Part shown: positions 8,491-16,286 of the stretch, one piece after another
How the letters are laid out: the number at the start of each line of letters is the position of its first letter
Position numbering within the stretch: position 1 is the first letter of the stretch
Origin: Clostridia bacterium
Lineage (GTDB): Bacteria; Bacillota; Peptococcia; DRI-13; SV3-B141
Reading direction: 5' to 3'
NCBI GenBank assembly: GCA_018433015.1
Contig: JAHDSB010000151.1
Span: 1 to 36,270, forward strand
Length of the DNA stretch: 36,270 nt
The notes under the pieces: generated by a model
The model's database searches: none
Told to the model about the DNA's origin: nothing
The model's input: only the letters and a program-made list of their open reading frames with translations
Translations under genes and position numbers: made by a program

Positions 8491-9162
8491 TTAACTATGG
8501 AGTTTTCTATAGATTAAATAAGAGTAAATTATCGGTATAGTACCCATAACAATATAAGAAGTTAACAGTAAAACATTTGCCCATGTAGCTTGAATAAAAC
8601 TTAAAAGAACACCTATAATACCCAAGCTGACCCAGAGGGGCGCTGCAAATCTATGAGTTTTAGACCAGACTTCTGCACTGGCTAAAGTCCAGGGGGTCTT
8701 TATACCTACAAAGTAATTGTGTTTAACTTTACCCATGAGATTGCCCAATAAGATGAATAAGCAGGAAACAGATATTTTAACGATGATGCCAACTTTAAGA
8801 TGTAAACCTAAGGAAGATAAAAGGCTTACAAGGTAAATTAGTGAGAAAAAGCAATGAATAATGAAACGTATAAATTTATAAGCATTTTGAAAGCGCAGGT
8901 AATTTTTTTTCTTAGGGTCAATGAGGGGTAAAAACATCATCAACAAATAGATGGCAAAATTTAAAAGGGGGAAGAACCATACTGCGAAGTTTTTGTTAGA
9001 CCATCCATCAACTTGCCCATAAAAGTTCCAATGGGTAGGCACTTTTTCCGGTAGTTGAGGGTATAATACTAAACCGATCAATAAGGGTATGAATATTACG
9101 AGGAAAAAATACCATTCTTTTTTTACTAGCGATCTCAGGGAGAAATTCTTTTTATTATTCAT
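8491..9162 (-). CDS. sdpI: SdpI family (DUF1648) membrane protein
   Basis: 223 residues, six or so membrane helices. The N-terminal DUF1648 motif PEKVPTHWNFYGQVDGWSNK and the later VGIKTPWTLASAEVW block mark the SdpI/YhfL family. B. subtilis SdpI gives immunity to the SdpC toxin and holds the repressor SdpR at the membrane. Here no sdpC toxin gene is visible, so the role may be stress sensing or immunity to an outside peptide (inference). The gene starts directly after the ArsR-type regulator stop codon, so the two are co-transcribed. Symbol given by family only. Confidence 0.8.
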   Translation of the reverse strand: MNNKKNFSLRSLVKKEWYFFLVIFIPLLIGLVLYPQLPEKVPTHWNFYGQVDGWSNKNFAVWFFPLLNFAIYLLMMFLPLIDPKKKNYLRFQNAYKFIRFIIHCFFSLIYLVSLLSSLGLHLKVGIIVKISVSCLFILLGNLMGKVKHNYFVGIKTPWTLASAEVWSKTHRFAAPLWVSLGIIGVLLSFIQATWANVLLLTSYIVMGTIPIIYSYLIYRKLHS

Positions 9163-9163
9163 A

Positions 9164-9448
9164 TTAGGAGTTCTCCTTTCCGGATGTATCTGTTAAGTCA
9201 AGAAACCAGGTAATTAGATCATCTAGCACACTAGTATTTAGAGAGTAGATAATGTTTTGTCCTTCCCGTTCATCCTGAACCAAATCAGCCTGTTTAAGAA
9301 TACTGAGATGGTGACTAATACTAGGTTTAGAGATGGAAAAGTGATTTGCAATTTCTCCCGCTGTCATATCTTGTGTGCGTAAAAGCTGTAATATTTTTCT
9401 GCGGGAGGGGTCTGACAATGCTTTAAAAGTATTATTGAGAGGAGTCAT
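9164..9448 (-). CDS. sdpR: ArsR/SdpR family transcriptional repressor
   Basis: 94 residues with a winged helix-turn-helix: ALSDPSRRKILQLLR, then the recognition region FSISKPSISHHLSILKQADL and a wing around QNIIYSLN. No metal-binding Cys pair is present, which fits the SdpR branch rather than metal sensors. GAGGTGAT precedes the ATG. First gene of the pair with sdpI; a promoter and nested palindromes just upstream suggest that it represses its own operon. Confidence 0.85.
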   Translation of the reverse strand: MTPLNNTFKALSDPSRRKILQLLRTQDMTAGEIANHFSISKPSISHHLSILKQADLVQDEREGQNIIYSLNTSVLDDLITWFLDLTDTSGKENS

Positions 9449-9482
9449 AAAATCACCTCACTGAAATCCCCATAGTCATTAA

Positions 9483-9530
9483 ATAGTTAGGTAATTATCT
9501 AATTAGATATTTAGATAATAATCTAACTAT
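9483..9530 (-). promoter_or_regulatory. nested palindromic operator of the sdpR-sdpI operon
   Basis: Three symmetric elements overlap. ATAGTTAG (9483) pairs with CTAACTAT (ends 9530). ATCTAATTAGAT at 9497-9508 is a perfect palindrome. TTAGAT and ATCTAA flank four bases at 9511-9526. They lie just downstream of the -10 box, where an ArsR-type dimer would block transcription. Binding is inferred. Confidence 0.6.
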
Positions 9531-9534
9531 CTTT

Positions 9535-9563
9535 AATATATAATGGCAAGAATGAGCTGTCAA
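9535..9563 (-). promoter_or_regulatory. sigma-A type promoter of sdpR-sdpI
   Basis: On the minus strand TTGACA is followed after exactly 17 bases by TATATT. The expected start site falls inside the palindromic operator region. Confidence 0.75.
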
Positions 9564-9635
9564 GAGGAGAAAAATGGTATGAAATATTATATTTGACTTA
9601 TTAGATAAACTAGTTAAGAATAGAGATAATATAAA

Positions 9636-9932
9636 TTATTCTCTTGGACGAGGTGCCAGAACTATAGTAATACTATTTAAAATAATTTCTGTACTGTAGC
9701 TTTGAGTAGTAGGGGTAAAAGAAGATTTGTTTCGTACTTCTACTCTAGGCAAGATTACCGAAAGTTCCGAGGGGATTTCAGAAGTAGTCTCATGCTTAAC
9801 TGACAGATTTATTCCACCGATGTTTAGATTTATCTGATCCGTAGTTTTCTCTTGTGAGGGCAAAACAACATGTTTAGTTTTGAAAGTATTGTTTAACTTC
9901 TCCCTTAATTTTTTTCGGATACTTCTAAACAT
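9636..9932 (-). CDS. small hypothetical protein
   Basis: 98 residues, not recognised. The N terminus is strongly basic (FRSIRKKLREKLN), the middle has short beta-prone stretches (INLNIGGINLSV, then LSVILPRVEV), and the end is IVLAPRPRE. There is no signal peptide or membrane helix. An AGGGG sequence 10 bases before the ATG is a fair ribosome site. It lies between the sdp promoter region and a repeat array and could be a stand-alone gene. Codon use looks native. The function is unknown and the call rests on the open frame and ribosome site only. Confidence 0.5.
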   Translation of the reverse strand: MFRSIRKKLREKLNNTFKTKHVVLPSQEKTTDQINLNIGGINLSVKHETTSEIPSELSVILPRVEVRNKSSFTPTTQSYSTEIILNSITIVLAPRPRE

Positions 9933-9965
9933 TTATATTCAACCCCTAATAAATGTTGGGTGGGA

Positions 9966-10218
9966 AAACACATTGATAGAGTTTCAATCTACCACGCAAT
10001 AACTGTCCGTAAGGTGGATGTTTGAGATGAGAGAGGACGGACAGTAACATCCTGATTGGTTCAACTAGCTATCAGGAAAAAACACCTGATAGAAGTTTCA
10101 CTCTACCACGTAGTAACTGTCCGTATTATGGATGTTTGGGATAAGAGAGGACGGACAGTAACATCCTGATTGGTTCAACTAACTACCAGGAAAAAGCACC
10201 TGATAGAAGTTTCACTCT
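9966..10218 (-). repeat. two-hairpin interspersed repeat, array of two units plus a decayed part
   Basis: Two units of 114 bp follow a degraded end piece (9966-9994). Each has a stem ACTGTCCGT/ACGGACAGT (10002-10010 with 10037-10045; 10116-10124 with 10151-10159) around a 26-base loop. A linker with CCTGATTGGTTCAACTA follows, then a small hairpin (CTATCAGG/CCTGATAG at 10069-10092; one mismatch in the second unit), then AAGTTTCACTCTACCACG. Orientation is opposite to the copies at 22.64 kb. The array fills the gap upstream of the nucleoside kinase gene. Confidence 0.85.
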
Positions 10219-10275
10219 ATGTTATGGAGGATTTGTCCTTTTGGTGACTGTTGTTGTGAAGAAAGGAGAGAAAAT

Positions 10276-11967
10276 ATGAATAAAGGGATAGAGAAAAAAC
10301 TAGAACAGATTCCATTACAACTAGCTGATAAAGTTTATAATATTCCCCAGGGTAAACCCTTATTAGCATTAGCAATTCAAGTACAACCAGAATATTCTTC
10401 ACCGATTGTAGGTGCAAAAATTGATAATGAAATCGTTGATTTATATACAGAAATAACTAAACCGGGTAGAGTAGAGTTCCTTGATTTAACGACAGAGGAT
10501 GGTATGAGGATTTACAGGCAAAGTTTGGTGTTTTTAATGACTAGAGCTGCCTATGAATTATCGGCTCCTTATCTAATTAGGGTAGAACATTCTTTAGGAA
10601 AGAGCTACTATTGCGAATTGATTGGTTCAGGACACAGAGCTTTACCTCTAGAGTTGATTACATTAGAAGCTAAAATGCGCCAATTGATAGAACTAGATGA
10701 GCCCATTATTCCCCAGAGAATACATCGGGGAAACGCAATAGGCATTCTATCAACTTTGGGTTTTGAAGATAAAGTTGATTTTCTAAAAAATATAGATTGT
10801 GATCAGGTTACACTGCATAGTTCCGGATCTTTTTCAAATTATTCTTACAGTAAATTAGTACCTACTACGGGGTGCTTAGGGGTTTTTAAACTAGAACCCC
10901 ATGATAAAGGCTTTTTATTGCGTTTCCCGGCCTCAGAGAACCCTGCAGTTGTAGCACCTTATCCTGATTTACCTAAACTAGATCAGGTATTCCGTGAGTC
11001 GGAAAAATGGGCAAATATTTTAGAAATAAGTAATTTAGTGGGAATGGTAAAGCTCTTAAATAGAGACTCTCATGCCGGAAATGAGTTAATTCATATTGCC
11101 GAAGCTTTGCATGAAAAGAAAATAGCTCAGATTGCTGATGAAATATATGCGCGTAGGGATAAAGTAAGGGTAGTATTAATAGCAGGACCTTCATCATCAG
11201 GCAAGACAACTTTTGCTCAGCGCCTAGCTATTCAATTACGGGTTTGCGGGTTAAAGCCTATATCCATCTCCCTAGATGATTATTTTGTCAATCGGGAAGA
11301 TACACCCCTAGATGAAAAGGGAGATTATGATTTTGAGGCCTTAGAAGCTGTAGACGTTGCTTTATTTAATGAACACTTAAAAGAGTTAATAAATGGTAAT
11401 AAAATCGAGTGCCCCATATTTAATTTTCACCGAGGAGCGCGAGAAAGCCAGGGCAGAGCAATAAAAGTATCAGAAGATAGTCCCATCATTATTGAAGGGA
11501 TTCATGGACTTAATGAAAAACTTACCTCCGCTATAAGCAGAGAGAATAAATATAAAATATATATCAGTGCTCTAACTCAGCTAAGCATTGATGATCATAA
11601 CCGTATTCCTACCACTGATACGCGCTTAATTCGCCGGATTGTGCGGGATAATCAGTTCCGTTCGCAAAATGCTTTAACTACCTTGAAGAGATGGGCTTCT
11701 GTGCGGCGAGGAGAAGAGCGTAATATCTTTCCTTACCAAGAGGAAGCTGATATTATGTTTAACTCTGCCTTAATCTATGAATTAAGTGTATTAAAGACAT
11801 ATGCTTATCCCCTGCTTAAGGCAGTGAGTCGCACGGAAGTGGAGTACTCTGATGCCCAAAGGCTCCTTAAGCTCTTATCATATTTCCCCGAACTGAAATC
11901 GTTAAATGTACCTTTGAATTCAATTTTACGAGAATTTATCGGGGGAAGTTCTATCCATGGCAATTAA
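10276..11967 (+). CDS. nucleoside (uridine-type) kinase with threonyl-tRNA-synthetase-like N-terminal region
   Basis: 563 residues in two parts. Residues about 1-230 resemble the TGS plus second additional domain of threonyl-tRNA synthetase (EFLDLTTEDGMRIYRQS). Residues about 280-500 form a uridine-kinase/phosphoribulokinase type P-loop domain with Walker A GPSSSGKT at 304-311, then ISLDDYFVNREDTPLDE, the region that binds the nucleoside. The family is common in Firmicutes and Thermotoga and probably phosphorylates a pyrimidine or related nucleoside; the role of the front part is unknown. I chose the ATG at 10276 because AAAGGAG precedes it. A longer frame from 10219 starts inside the repeat boundary with no ribosome site. 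Confidence 0.85.
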   Translation: MNKGIEKKLEQIPLQLADKVYNIPQGKPLLALAIQVQPEYSSPIVGAKIDNEIVDLYTEITKPGRVEFLDLTTEDGMRIYRQSLVFLMTRAAYELSAPYLIRVEHSLGKSYYCELIGSGHRALPLELITLEAKMRQLIELDEPIIPQRIHRGNAIGILSTLGFEDKVDFLKNIDCDQVTLHSSGSFSNYSYSKLVPTTGCLGVFKLEPHDKGFLLRFPASENPAVVAPYPDLPKLDQVFRESEKWANILEISNLVGMVKLLNRDSHAGNELIHIAEALHEKKIAQIADEIYARRDKVRVVLIAGPSSSGKTTFAQRLAIQLRVCGLKPISISLDDYFVNREDTPLDEKGDYDFEALEAVDVALFNEHLKELINGNKIECPIFNFHRGARESQGRAIKVSEDSPIIIEGIHGLNEKLTSAISRENKYKIYISALTQLSIDDHNRIPTTDTRLIRRIVRDNQFRSQNALTTLKRWASVRRGEERNIFPYQEEADIMFNSALIYELSVLKTYAYPLLKAVSRTEVEYSDAQRLLKLLSYFPELKSLNVPLNSILREFIGGSSIHGN

Positions 11968-12016
11968 ACCAAAAAAGTACTTGCAGGTAGTTAGAAAAGG
12001 TTAATTAAGAATCAAA

Positions 12017-12062
12017 AAGACCGTCCACAAAAGCTTAGTTTGTGACGGTCTTATTTTTTTTA
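12017..12062 (+). terminator. rho-independent terminator of the nucleoside kinase gene
   Basis: AAGACCGT pairs with ACGGTCTT and CACAAA with TTTGTG, separated by one bulged C, around a 7-base loop. A T-rich tract follows. Confidence 0.9.
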
Positions 12063-12151
12063 AAATGTTTAAATTTCTTGAAATTTCCTGAAAATAGCAT
12101 CAGATCTACAACAAACATTAAAAATATCTTCTGTACTATAGCATACTACAA

Positions 12152-12180
12152 TAGACAGTGGAAGATAAAGGTGTTATAAT
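12152..12180 (+). promoter_or_regulatory. promoter of the NSS transporter operon
   Basis: TAGACA and TATAAT are separated by exactly 17 bases, 38 bases before the start codon. Confidence 0.65.
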
Positions 12181-12218
12181 ACAATTATTCTGAATCATAT
12201 TTACAAGGAGTTGGTAAA

Positions 12219-13727
12219 ATGGCACGTGATCAATGGGGTACCAGGTTAGGTTTTATCCTTGCCGCCGTGGGCTCCGCAATCGGTCTGGGCAACATTTGGC
12301 GTTTCCCATATGTTGCAGCATCTAATGGAGGAGGAGCATTCTTACTTCCGTACTTTATTGCAATAATAACTGCAGGGATACCTATAATGATATTAGAATT
12401 TGTCTTAGGAAATAAATATAATAGTAGTGCACCTATGGCTTTTGCTAAGATCAAGAAAAAATGGGAAATTTTAGGATGGTTCCAGGCAGCTGTAGCTTTC
12501 TTCATCTCAGTTTATTATGTAGCTGTTGTGGCTTGGTCCATAAGTTATATGGTATTTGGTGCAACTCAAGCTTGGGGCACAGATACTGAAGGATTCTTTT
12601 TTGGAAATTATCTAGGTTTAACAGATAGCCCCTGGATTATGGGAGGAATTCAGTGGAGTGTATTTATTCCTTTCCTCTTAGTATGGATTGTCAGCTATTT
12701 TATTCTTGTTAAAGGTGTTAAAAACGGGATCGAAAAGGCCAATAAGATATTAATGCCTACTTTATTAGTTTTAACTGCAATTATAGTTGTACGTGGCCTT
12801 ACTTTACCGGGAGCTGTAGATGGACTAAATTATCTTTTGACACCTCAGTGGGATAAGATCTTCGATGCTAAAGTGTGGGTAGCTGCTTATGGGCAAATTT
12901 TCTTTAGTTTAAGTATAGGATTTGCCATCATGATAACATATTCAAGTTATCTACCTAAGAAAACAGATATCGTTAACAGTGCTTTCATGACATCTTTTGC
13001 CAACTGCGGTTTTTCACTTTTTGCCGCATTAGGTGTTTTCAGTGTTTTAGGATATATGGCTCATGCCCAAGGTGTTGCTGTATCTGAAGTGTCTACTGCC
13101 GGAGTTGGCTTAGCTTTCGTTGTATTCCCGCAGGCTATCAATGCCATTCCTGCTTTGAAAGGATTAGTAGGTACGGCGTTCTTTGCTACTTTAGTTTTTG
13201 CCGGATTAAGTTCCTTTATTTCTATCATTGAAGCCTTCATGGCTGCTATCATGGAGAAATTTAGCATATCCAGAAAAAAAGCTTTAAATATTTGTATGGG
13301 TACAGCTTTCATTCTCAGCTTACCTTTTGCAACTAATGCTGGTTTATATTACTTAGACATTGTCGATTATTTCGTTAATAATTTAGGTATTGTTATAGGT
13401 GGATTAGTAGAGGTTATTCTGATTGGTTGGTTCTTTAATTTAGAAAGTGTCCGTGAACACGCTAATAGATATTCTGATTTTGCTATTGGTTCATGGTGGA
13501 ACTTTACGATTAAAATAGTTACTCCTATGTTATTAGGTTATATGATGATACAAAATATCATCACAAACCTTACATCTCCTTACGGAGGATATCCCTGGAG
13601 CTCTGTAATAGTCATCGGTTGGGGAGTGTTTGTTGCTTGTATTGTTATAGGAGTTGTGTTCTATGCAATTAAAGGTAAAGAATCTCCTATGCTTGAGCCT
13701 AGTAAGGAGGTAAGCTATAATGAATAG
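12219..13727 (+). CDS. sodium-dependent NSS (SNF) family amino acid transporter
   Basis: 502 residues with about 12 membrane helices. Helix 1 holds the sodium- and substrate-site motif AAVGSAIGLGNIWRFPY typical of the neurotransmitter:sodium symporter family, to which LeuT and MetP belong. It takes up an amino acid with sodium across the cytoplasmic membrane; the substrate cannot be told from sequence. AAGGAG precedes the ATG. Its end overlaps by 8 bases a 36-residue single-helix protein like MetS, the small partner of MetP, which points to the MetP-like branch (methionine or alanine uptake, inference). Confidence 0.9.
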   Translation: MARDQWGTRLGFILAAVGSAIGLGNIWRFPYVAASNGGGAFLLPYFIAIITAGIPIMILEFVLGNKYNSSAPMAFAKIKKKWEILGWFQAAVAFFISVYYVAVVAWSISYMVFGATQAWGTDTEGFFFGNYLGLTDSPWIMGGIQWSVFIPFLLVWIVSYFILVKGVKNGIEKANKILMPTLLVLTAIIVVRGLTLPGAVDGLNYLLTPQWDKIFDAKVWVAAYGQIFFSLSIGFAIMITYSSYLPKKTDIVNSAFMTSFANCGFSLFAALGVFSVLGYMAHAQGVAVSEVSTAGVGLAFVVFPQAINAIPALKGLVGTAFFATLVFAGLSSFISIIEAFMAAIMEKFSISRKKALNICMGTAFILSLPFATNAGLYYLDIVDYFVNNLGIVIGGLVEVILIGWFFNLESVREHANRYSDFAIGSWWNFTIKIVTPMLLGYMMIQNIITNLTSPYGGYPWSSVIVIGWGVFVACIVIGVVFYAIKGKESPMLEPSKEVSYNE

Positions 13728-13830
13728 TGGTGCTATAGTGATGTTAGTTATAGGTGGATTAGGTTTATGGGGTGGTTTAGCCGTATGCCTCAACATAGCA
13801 ATAAAAAACCAACACAGTTTTGATCAATAA
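13720..13830 (+). CDS. MetS-like small subunit of an NSS transporter
   Basis: A 36-residue protein. It has one hydrophobic helix (residues 5-28, with GGLGLWGGLAV) and a short polar tail NQHSFDQ. AAGGAGG lies 9 bases before its ATG, inside the end of the transporter gene, so the two are translationally coupled. Corynebacterium MetS is a similarly small one-helix protein required with MetP for methionine and alanine uptake, and such small genes commonly follow NSS genes. The position, size and Gly-rich helix fit. It is too short for most gene finders. Confidence 0.75.
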   Translation: MNSGAIVMLVIGGLGLWGGLAVCLNIAIKNQHSFDQ

Positions 13831-13837
13831 AGAATTT

Positions 13838-13890
13838 AAAAGGAGCTATTGCACAACGGACTAATAGTCCCGTGTATATAGCTCCTTTCT
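13838..13890 (+). terminator. hairpin terminator after the NSS operon
   Basis: An 11 bp stem (AAAGGAGCTAT with ATAGCTCCTTT) encloses an inner GGACT/AGTCC hairpin. The following tract (CTTTG) is only weakly T-rich, so termination may be partial and completed by the next hairpin. Confidence 0.6.
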
Positions 13891-13908
13891 TTGTATCCAT
13901 TAATAAAA

Positions 13909-13960
13909 GAGGGAGAGTTACAAACTTACTTTTAGAGTAGTTTATAACCCTCCCTTTTTT
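13909..13960. terminator. bidirectional terminator between the NSS operon and degV
   Basis: A long imperfect stem pairs GAGGGAGAGTTACAAACT with the AGTTTATAACCCTCCC side. Six T follow on the plus strand and CTCTTTTATT on the minus strand, so it can serve both converging genes. Confidence 0.75.
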
Positions 13961-13976
13961 ATGCATTTTTTCTTGC

Positions 13977-14822
13977 TTAATAGGTAAAGGCAAATCCTAA
14001 AGCCCCGGGTCCCGTATGAACCCCAATAGCAGGGCCCGTTTCGCTGAAAAGGGATATATCAATACCGAAGGTTTCTTTTACTAAATCTTTTAATGTAAGA
14101 CCAGCTTCTTCAGAAGCACCATGGGCCACAGCCATATGATGTGGCAACTTACCATCCAGTATTTTGACAGCATGATTTAACATTTTTTGAATGGCCTGTT
14201 TTTGATTTCTTACTTTATCTATGGGTACATAAATACCGTTTTCGACTCTAATCACAGGTTTAATTCTCAGAACAGAGCCTAAAAGGGCCGAAACTTTACC
14301 GATACGTCCCCCTCTTTCTAGATATTCTAGGGTATCTAAAGAAAAAAGAACTTCCGTTCTTTCTCTGATCTCATTGAGACGTTTGGAAATGTTTTCTAAT
14401 GAAAGGTTTTGATTTACCATTTCTACAGCTTCTTGGACTTGTAGTCCTATTCCCAAGCTGATACTCTTGGAGTCGAAGACATGTATTTGACCTTTTAATT
14501 TTTGGGCAGCAGCTTCGGCGATAGATGAAGTGCTGCTTAAACCGGAAGAAATATGGATGGAAAGGATATCATATCCTTTTTTTAATAAAGATGTATAGAT
14601 ATTAGTAAAATCTCCAATAGAAGGAGTGGAAGTTTTAGGAAGAATATCTTTACAGCGTTGTAACATTGGGTAAAATTCTTTAGGCTGAATGGTAACACCG
14701 TCTAAAAAAGAGGCATTAGGAAAATTAATATGAAGAGGTACAACTTCTATGTCATACTTTTCTATAAAATCACGTGGTAAGTCAGCAGTACTATCTGTTA
14801 CTATTTTAATTTTTCGAGACAT
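13977..14822 (-). CDS. DegV family fatty-acid-binding protein
   Basis: 281 residues with the DegV signature: N-terminal VTDSTADLPRDF, ISSGLSSTSS in the middle that binds the fatty acid carboxylate, LEYLERGGRIGK, and a C-terminal ETGPAIGVHTGPGALGFAF. In Gram-positive bacteria DegV/FakB proteins hand an acyl chain to the kinase FakA for phosphorylation and entry into phospholipid synthesis. No fakA is in the window. AAAGG lies upstream of the ATG. It is a single gene converging on the NSS operon with a shared terminator. Confidence 0.9.
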   Translation of the reverse strand: MSRKIKIVTDSTADLPRDFIEKYDIEVVPLHINFPNASFLDGVTIQPKEFYPMLQRCKDILPKTSTPSIGDFTNIYTSLLKKGYDILSIHISSGLSSTSSIAEAAAQKLKGQIHVFDSKSISLGIGLQVQEAVEMVNQNLSLENISKRLNEIRERTEVLFSLDTLEYLERGGRIGKVSALLGSVLRIKPVIRVENGIYVPIDKVRNQKQAIQKMLNHAVKILDGKLPHHMAVAHGASEEAGLTLKDLVKETFGIDISLFSETGPAIGVHTGPGALGFAFTY

Positions 14823-14979
14823 TTTTCAACAACCTTTCCTTGAATTACGATAGATCAGTACTAGTACAATGTTAGTTTACAGGAAAATATAGCTAATAAC
14901 AAGGTTAATCGTCTGAAAATTTGTCTAACATCTAATAATTATTTTACTATTGTCTTTTTTTACTTTTTTTAATGTTAAG

Positions 14980-15007
14980 TTGACAACATACCTTTTTGTA
15001 GTATAAA
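14980..15007 (+). promoter_or_regulatory. promoter of the pyr operon
   Basis: A consensus TTGACA is followed after 16 bases by TATAAA. It lies about 350 bases before pyrB, leaving room for the two attenuators described next. Confidence 0.75.
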
Positions 15008-15039
15008 ATTAGTTGAAGAAAAACAAATAGAGAATCCCA

Positions 15040-15155
15040 ACCTTTAATGTGGTACAGAGAGACCAATAAGGTGAGTAGGATGTAAGTTTAAGAGAAGTGT
15101 AAAGTGTAGTGAGATTATTACCTACTTGCTAAGGTGTCTTAGTAAGTAGGTTTTA
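15040..15155 (+). promoter_or_regulatory. PyrR-type attenuator 1 in the pyr leader
   Basis: The PyrR-binding hairpin has ACCTT (15040-15044) pairing with AAGGT (15068-15072) and GGT (15051-15053) with ACC (15062-15064), closing over an ACAGAGAG loop that resembles the PyrR box. GGTGAGTAGG (15070-15079) can instead pair with CCTACTTGCT (15121-15130) as antiterminator. The terminator is ACCTACTTGCTAAG with CTTAGTAAGTAGGT around GTGT, followed by TTTTATTAT. The three structures exclude one another. With uridine nucleotides, PyrR would favour termination (family knowledge). Confidence 0.7.
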
Positions 15156-15175
15156 TTATATTACAAATAAATATT

Positions 15176-15285
15176 CCCTTGAAATTAGTCCCGAGAGGCT
15201 AGTAAGGGTTAGATTTTGCTGACTATCTATAAGGATAATTGTAAAGCAAAGATAAACCTCCTAGCCCTGGGCAGGGGGTTTTTTT
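15176..15285 (+). promoter_or_regulatory. PyrR-type attenuator 2 in the pyr leader
   Basis: The binding hairpin has CCCTT (15176) pairing with AAGGG (15204-15208) and TAG with CTA, enclosing TCCCGAGAGG; AGTCCCGAGAGGCT matches the PyrR consensus closely. The antiterminator is AGGGTTAG (15205-15212) with CTAGCCCT (15261-15268), extended by TTTGCT (15215-15220) with AGCAAA (15245-15250). The terminator is AACCTCCT with AGGGGGTT followed by a run of T to 15285. Its left arm overlaps the antiterminator partner. Confidence 0.85.
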
Positions 15286-15354
15286 AACGAGAAAAGTAAG
15301 ATTATTTTAAGGTTTTTATGGCTTTGGGTAATAATAATTTTGAGGAGGGAGAAC

Positions 15355-16284
15355 ATGGGAATTAAAGAGAAAGATCTTATAACAATGGGTCAGCTCTCTA
15401 AGGAACAAATTGAAGAGATATTGAGTACTGCCAAAGAAATGAAGAATATTATAAAACGTGATATAAAAAAGATACCTACTTTACGGGGAAAAGTTGTAGT
15501 TAATTTATTTTATGAACCCAGTACTCGTACCAGAACTTCCTTTGAATTGGCCGGAAAATATATGAGTGCCGATGTTATTAATATCAGTACTTCTGCTAGC
15601 AGTGTTGTAAAAGGTGAAAGCCTGAGGGATACAGGATATACTCTGCAGAGCATGGGTGCTGATATTGTTGTAATCCGGCATAGTATGGCAGGGGCTCCAC
15701 AATTACTTGGTAATTATCTGAATGCACGGGTTATAAATGCGGGAGATGGTTTCCATGAACATCCCACTCAAGCCCTGTTGGACATGCTAACTATTAAAGA
15801 GCAATTGGGCAGTTTTGCAGGTTTGAAAGTTGCTATCATAGGTGATATTTTACACAGTCGTGTAGCCAGGTCAAACTTAAGCGGCCTTACAAAAATGGGA
15901 GCCGATGTATGGCTGTGTGGACCACCTACTTTAGTACCTCCCGGCATAGAAACATTAGGTGGTAAAGTAACTTATAACATGGATGAAGCCCTGCAGGATG
16001 CCGATGTAGTCATGATGTTACGGATTCAGTTAGAACGACAAAAAGCCGGACTTTTTCCTTCCCTTAAAGAATATAGCCAGCTTTATGGGCTAACCCAGGA
16101 AAAAATAAAACTAGCGAGCAAAAACAGTCTGATTTTGCATCCGGGACCTATGAATAGAGGAATTGAAATAGCAGGAAATACGGCCGATAGTTCTCAATCC
16201 CATATTCGGGAACAGGTTACTAATGGAGTGGCTATCCGTATGGCCTTATTGTACTTAATGCTGGGACAACAGAAGGGGGAATAA
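15355..16284 (+). CDS. pyrB: aspartate carbamoyltransferase catalytic subunit
   Basis: 309 residues. It makes N-carbamoyl-L-aspartate from carbamoyl phosphate and aspartate, the second step of pyrimidine synthesis. The carbamoyl-phosphate motif FYEPSTRTRTSFE lies near residue 50, followed by HPTQALLD near 140 and the HPGPMNRG aspartate-loop motif near 265. I chose the ATG at 15355 because GAGGAGGGA precedes it; a TTG at 15342 and before is not needed. No pyrI regulatory subunit follows, so it is the unregulated Bacillus-like trimer type. First gene of the operon; pyrC begins 2 bases after it. Confidence 0.95.
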   Translation: MGIKEKDLITMGQLSKEQIEEILSTAKEMKNIIKRDIKKIPTLRGKVVVNLFYEPSTRTRTSFELAGKYMSADVINISTSASSVVKGESLRDTGYTLQSMGADIVVIRHSMAGAPQLLGNYLNARVINAGDGFHEHPTQALLDMLTIKEQLGSFAGLKVAIIGDILHSRVARSNLSGLTKMGADVWLCGPPTLVPPGIETLGGKVTYNMDEALQDADVVMMLRIQLERQKAGLFPSLKEYSQLYGLTQEKIKLASKNSLILHPGPMNRGIEIAGNTADSSQSHIREQVTNGVAIRMALLYLMLGQQKGE

Positions 16285-16286
16285 AG

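Noticed and set aside
10053-10067. GGTTCAA in the repeat linker as a tRNA T-loop remnant
   Set aside because: No acceptor, D or anticodon arms fit around it; the small hairpin and large stem are not tRNA arms.
10219-10275. An N-terminal extension of the nucleoside kinase
   Set aside because: It starts at the edge of the repeat with no ribosome site, whereas the ATG at 10276 has AAAGGAG at proper spacing and gives the family's usual beginning.
13790-13993. A 67-codon minus frame between the NSS operon and degV
   Set aside because: It covers two terminator hairpins, overlaps the start of the terminators on both sides and lacks a ribosome site.
15049-15057. GTGGTACAG in the pyr leader, also found in each repeat unit
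   Set aside because: The shared stretch is nine bases, and its surroundings in the leader are explained by the first attenuator hairpin.
15040-15155. A T-box leader before pyrB
   Set aside because: No T-box sequence or specifier loop can be placed, whereas the PyrR-type pairings account for the region.
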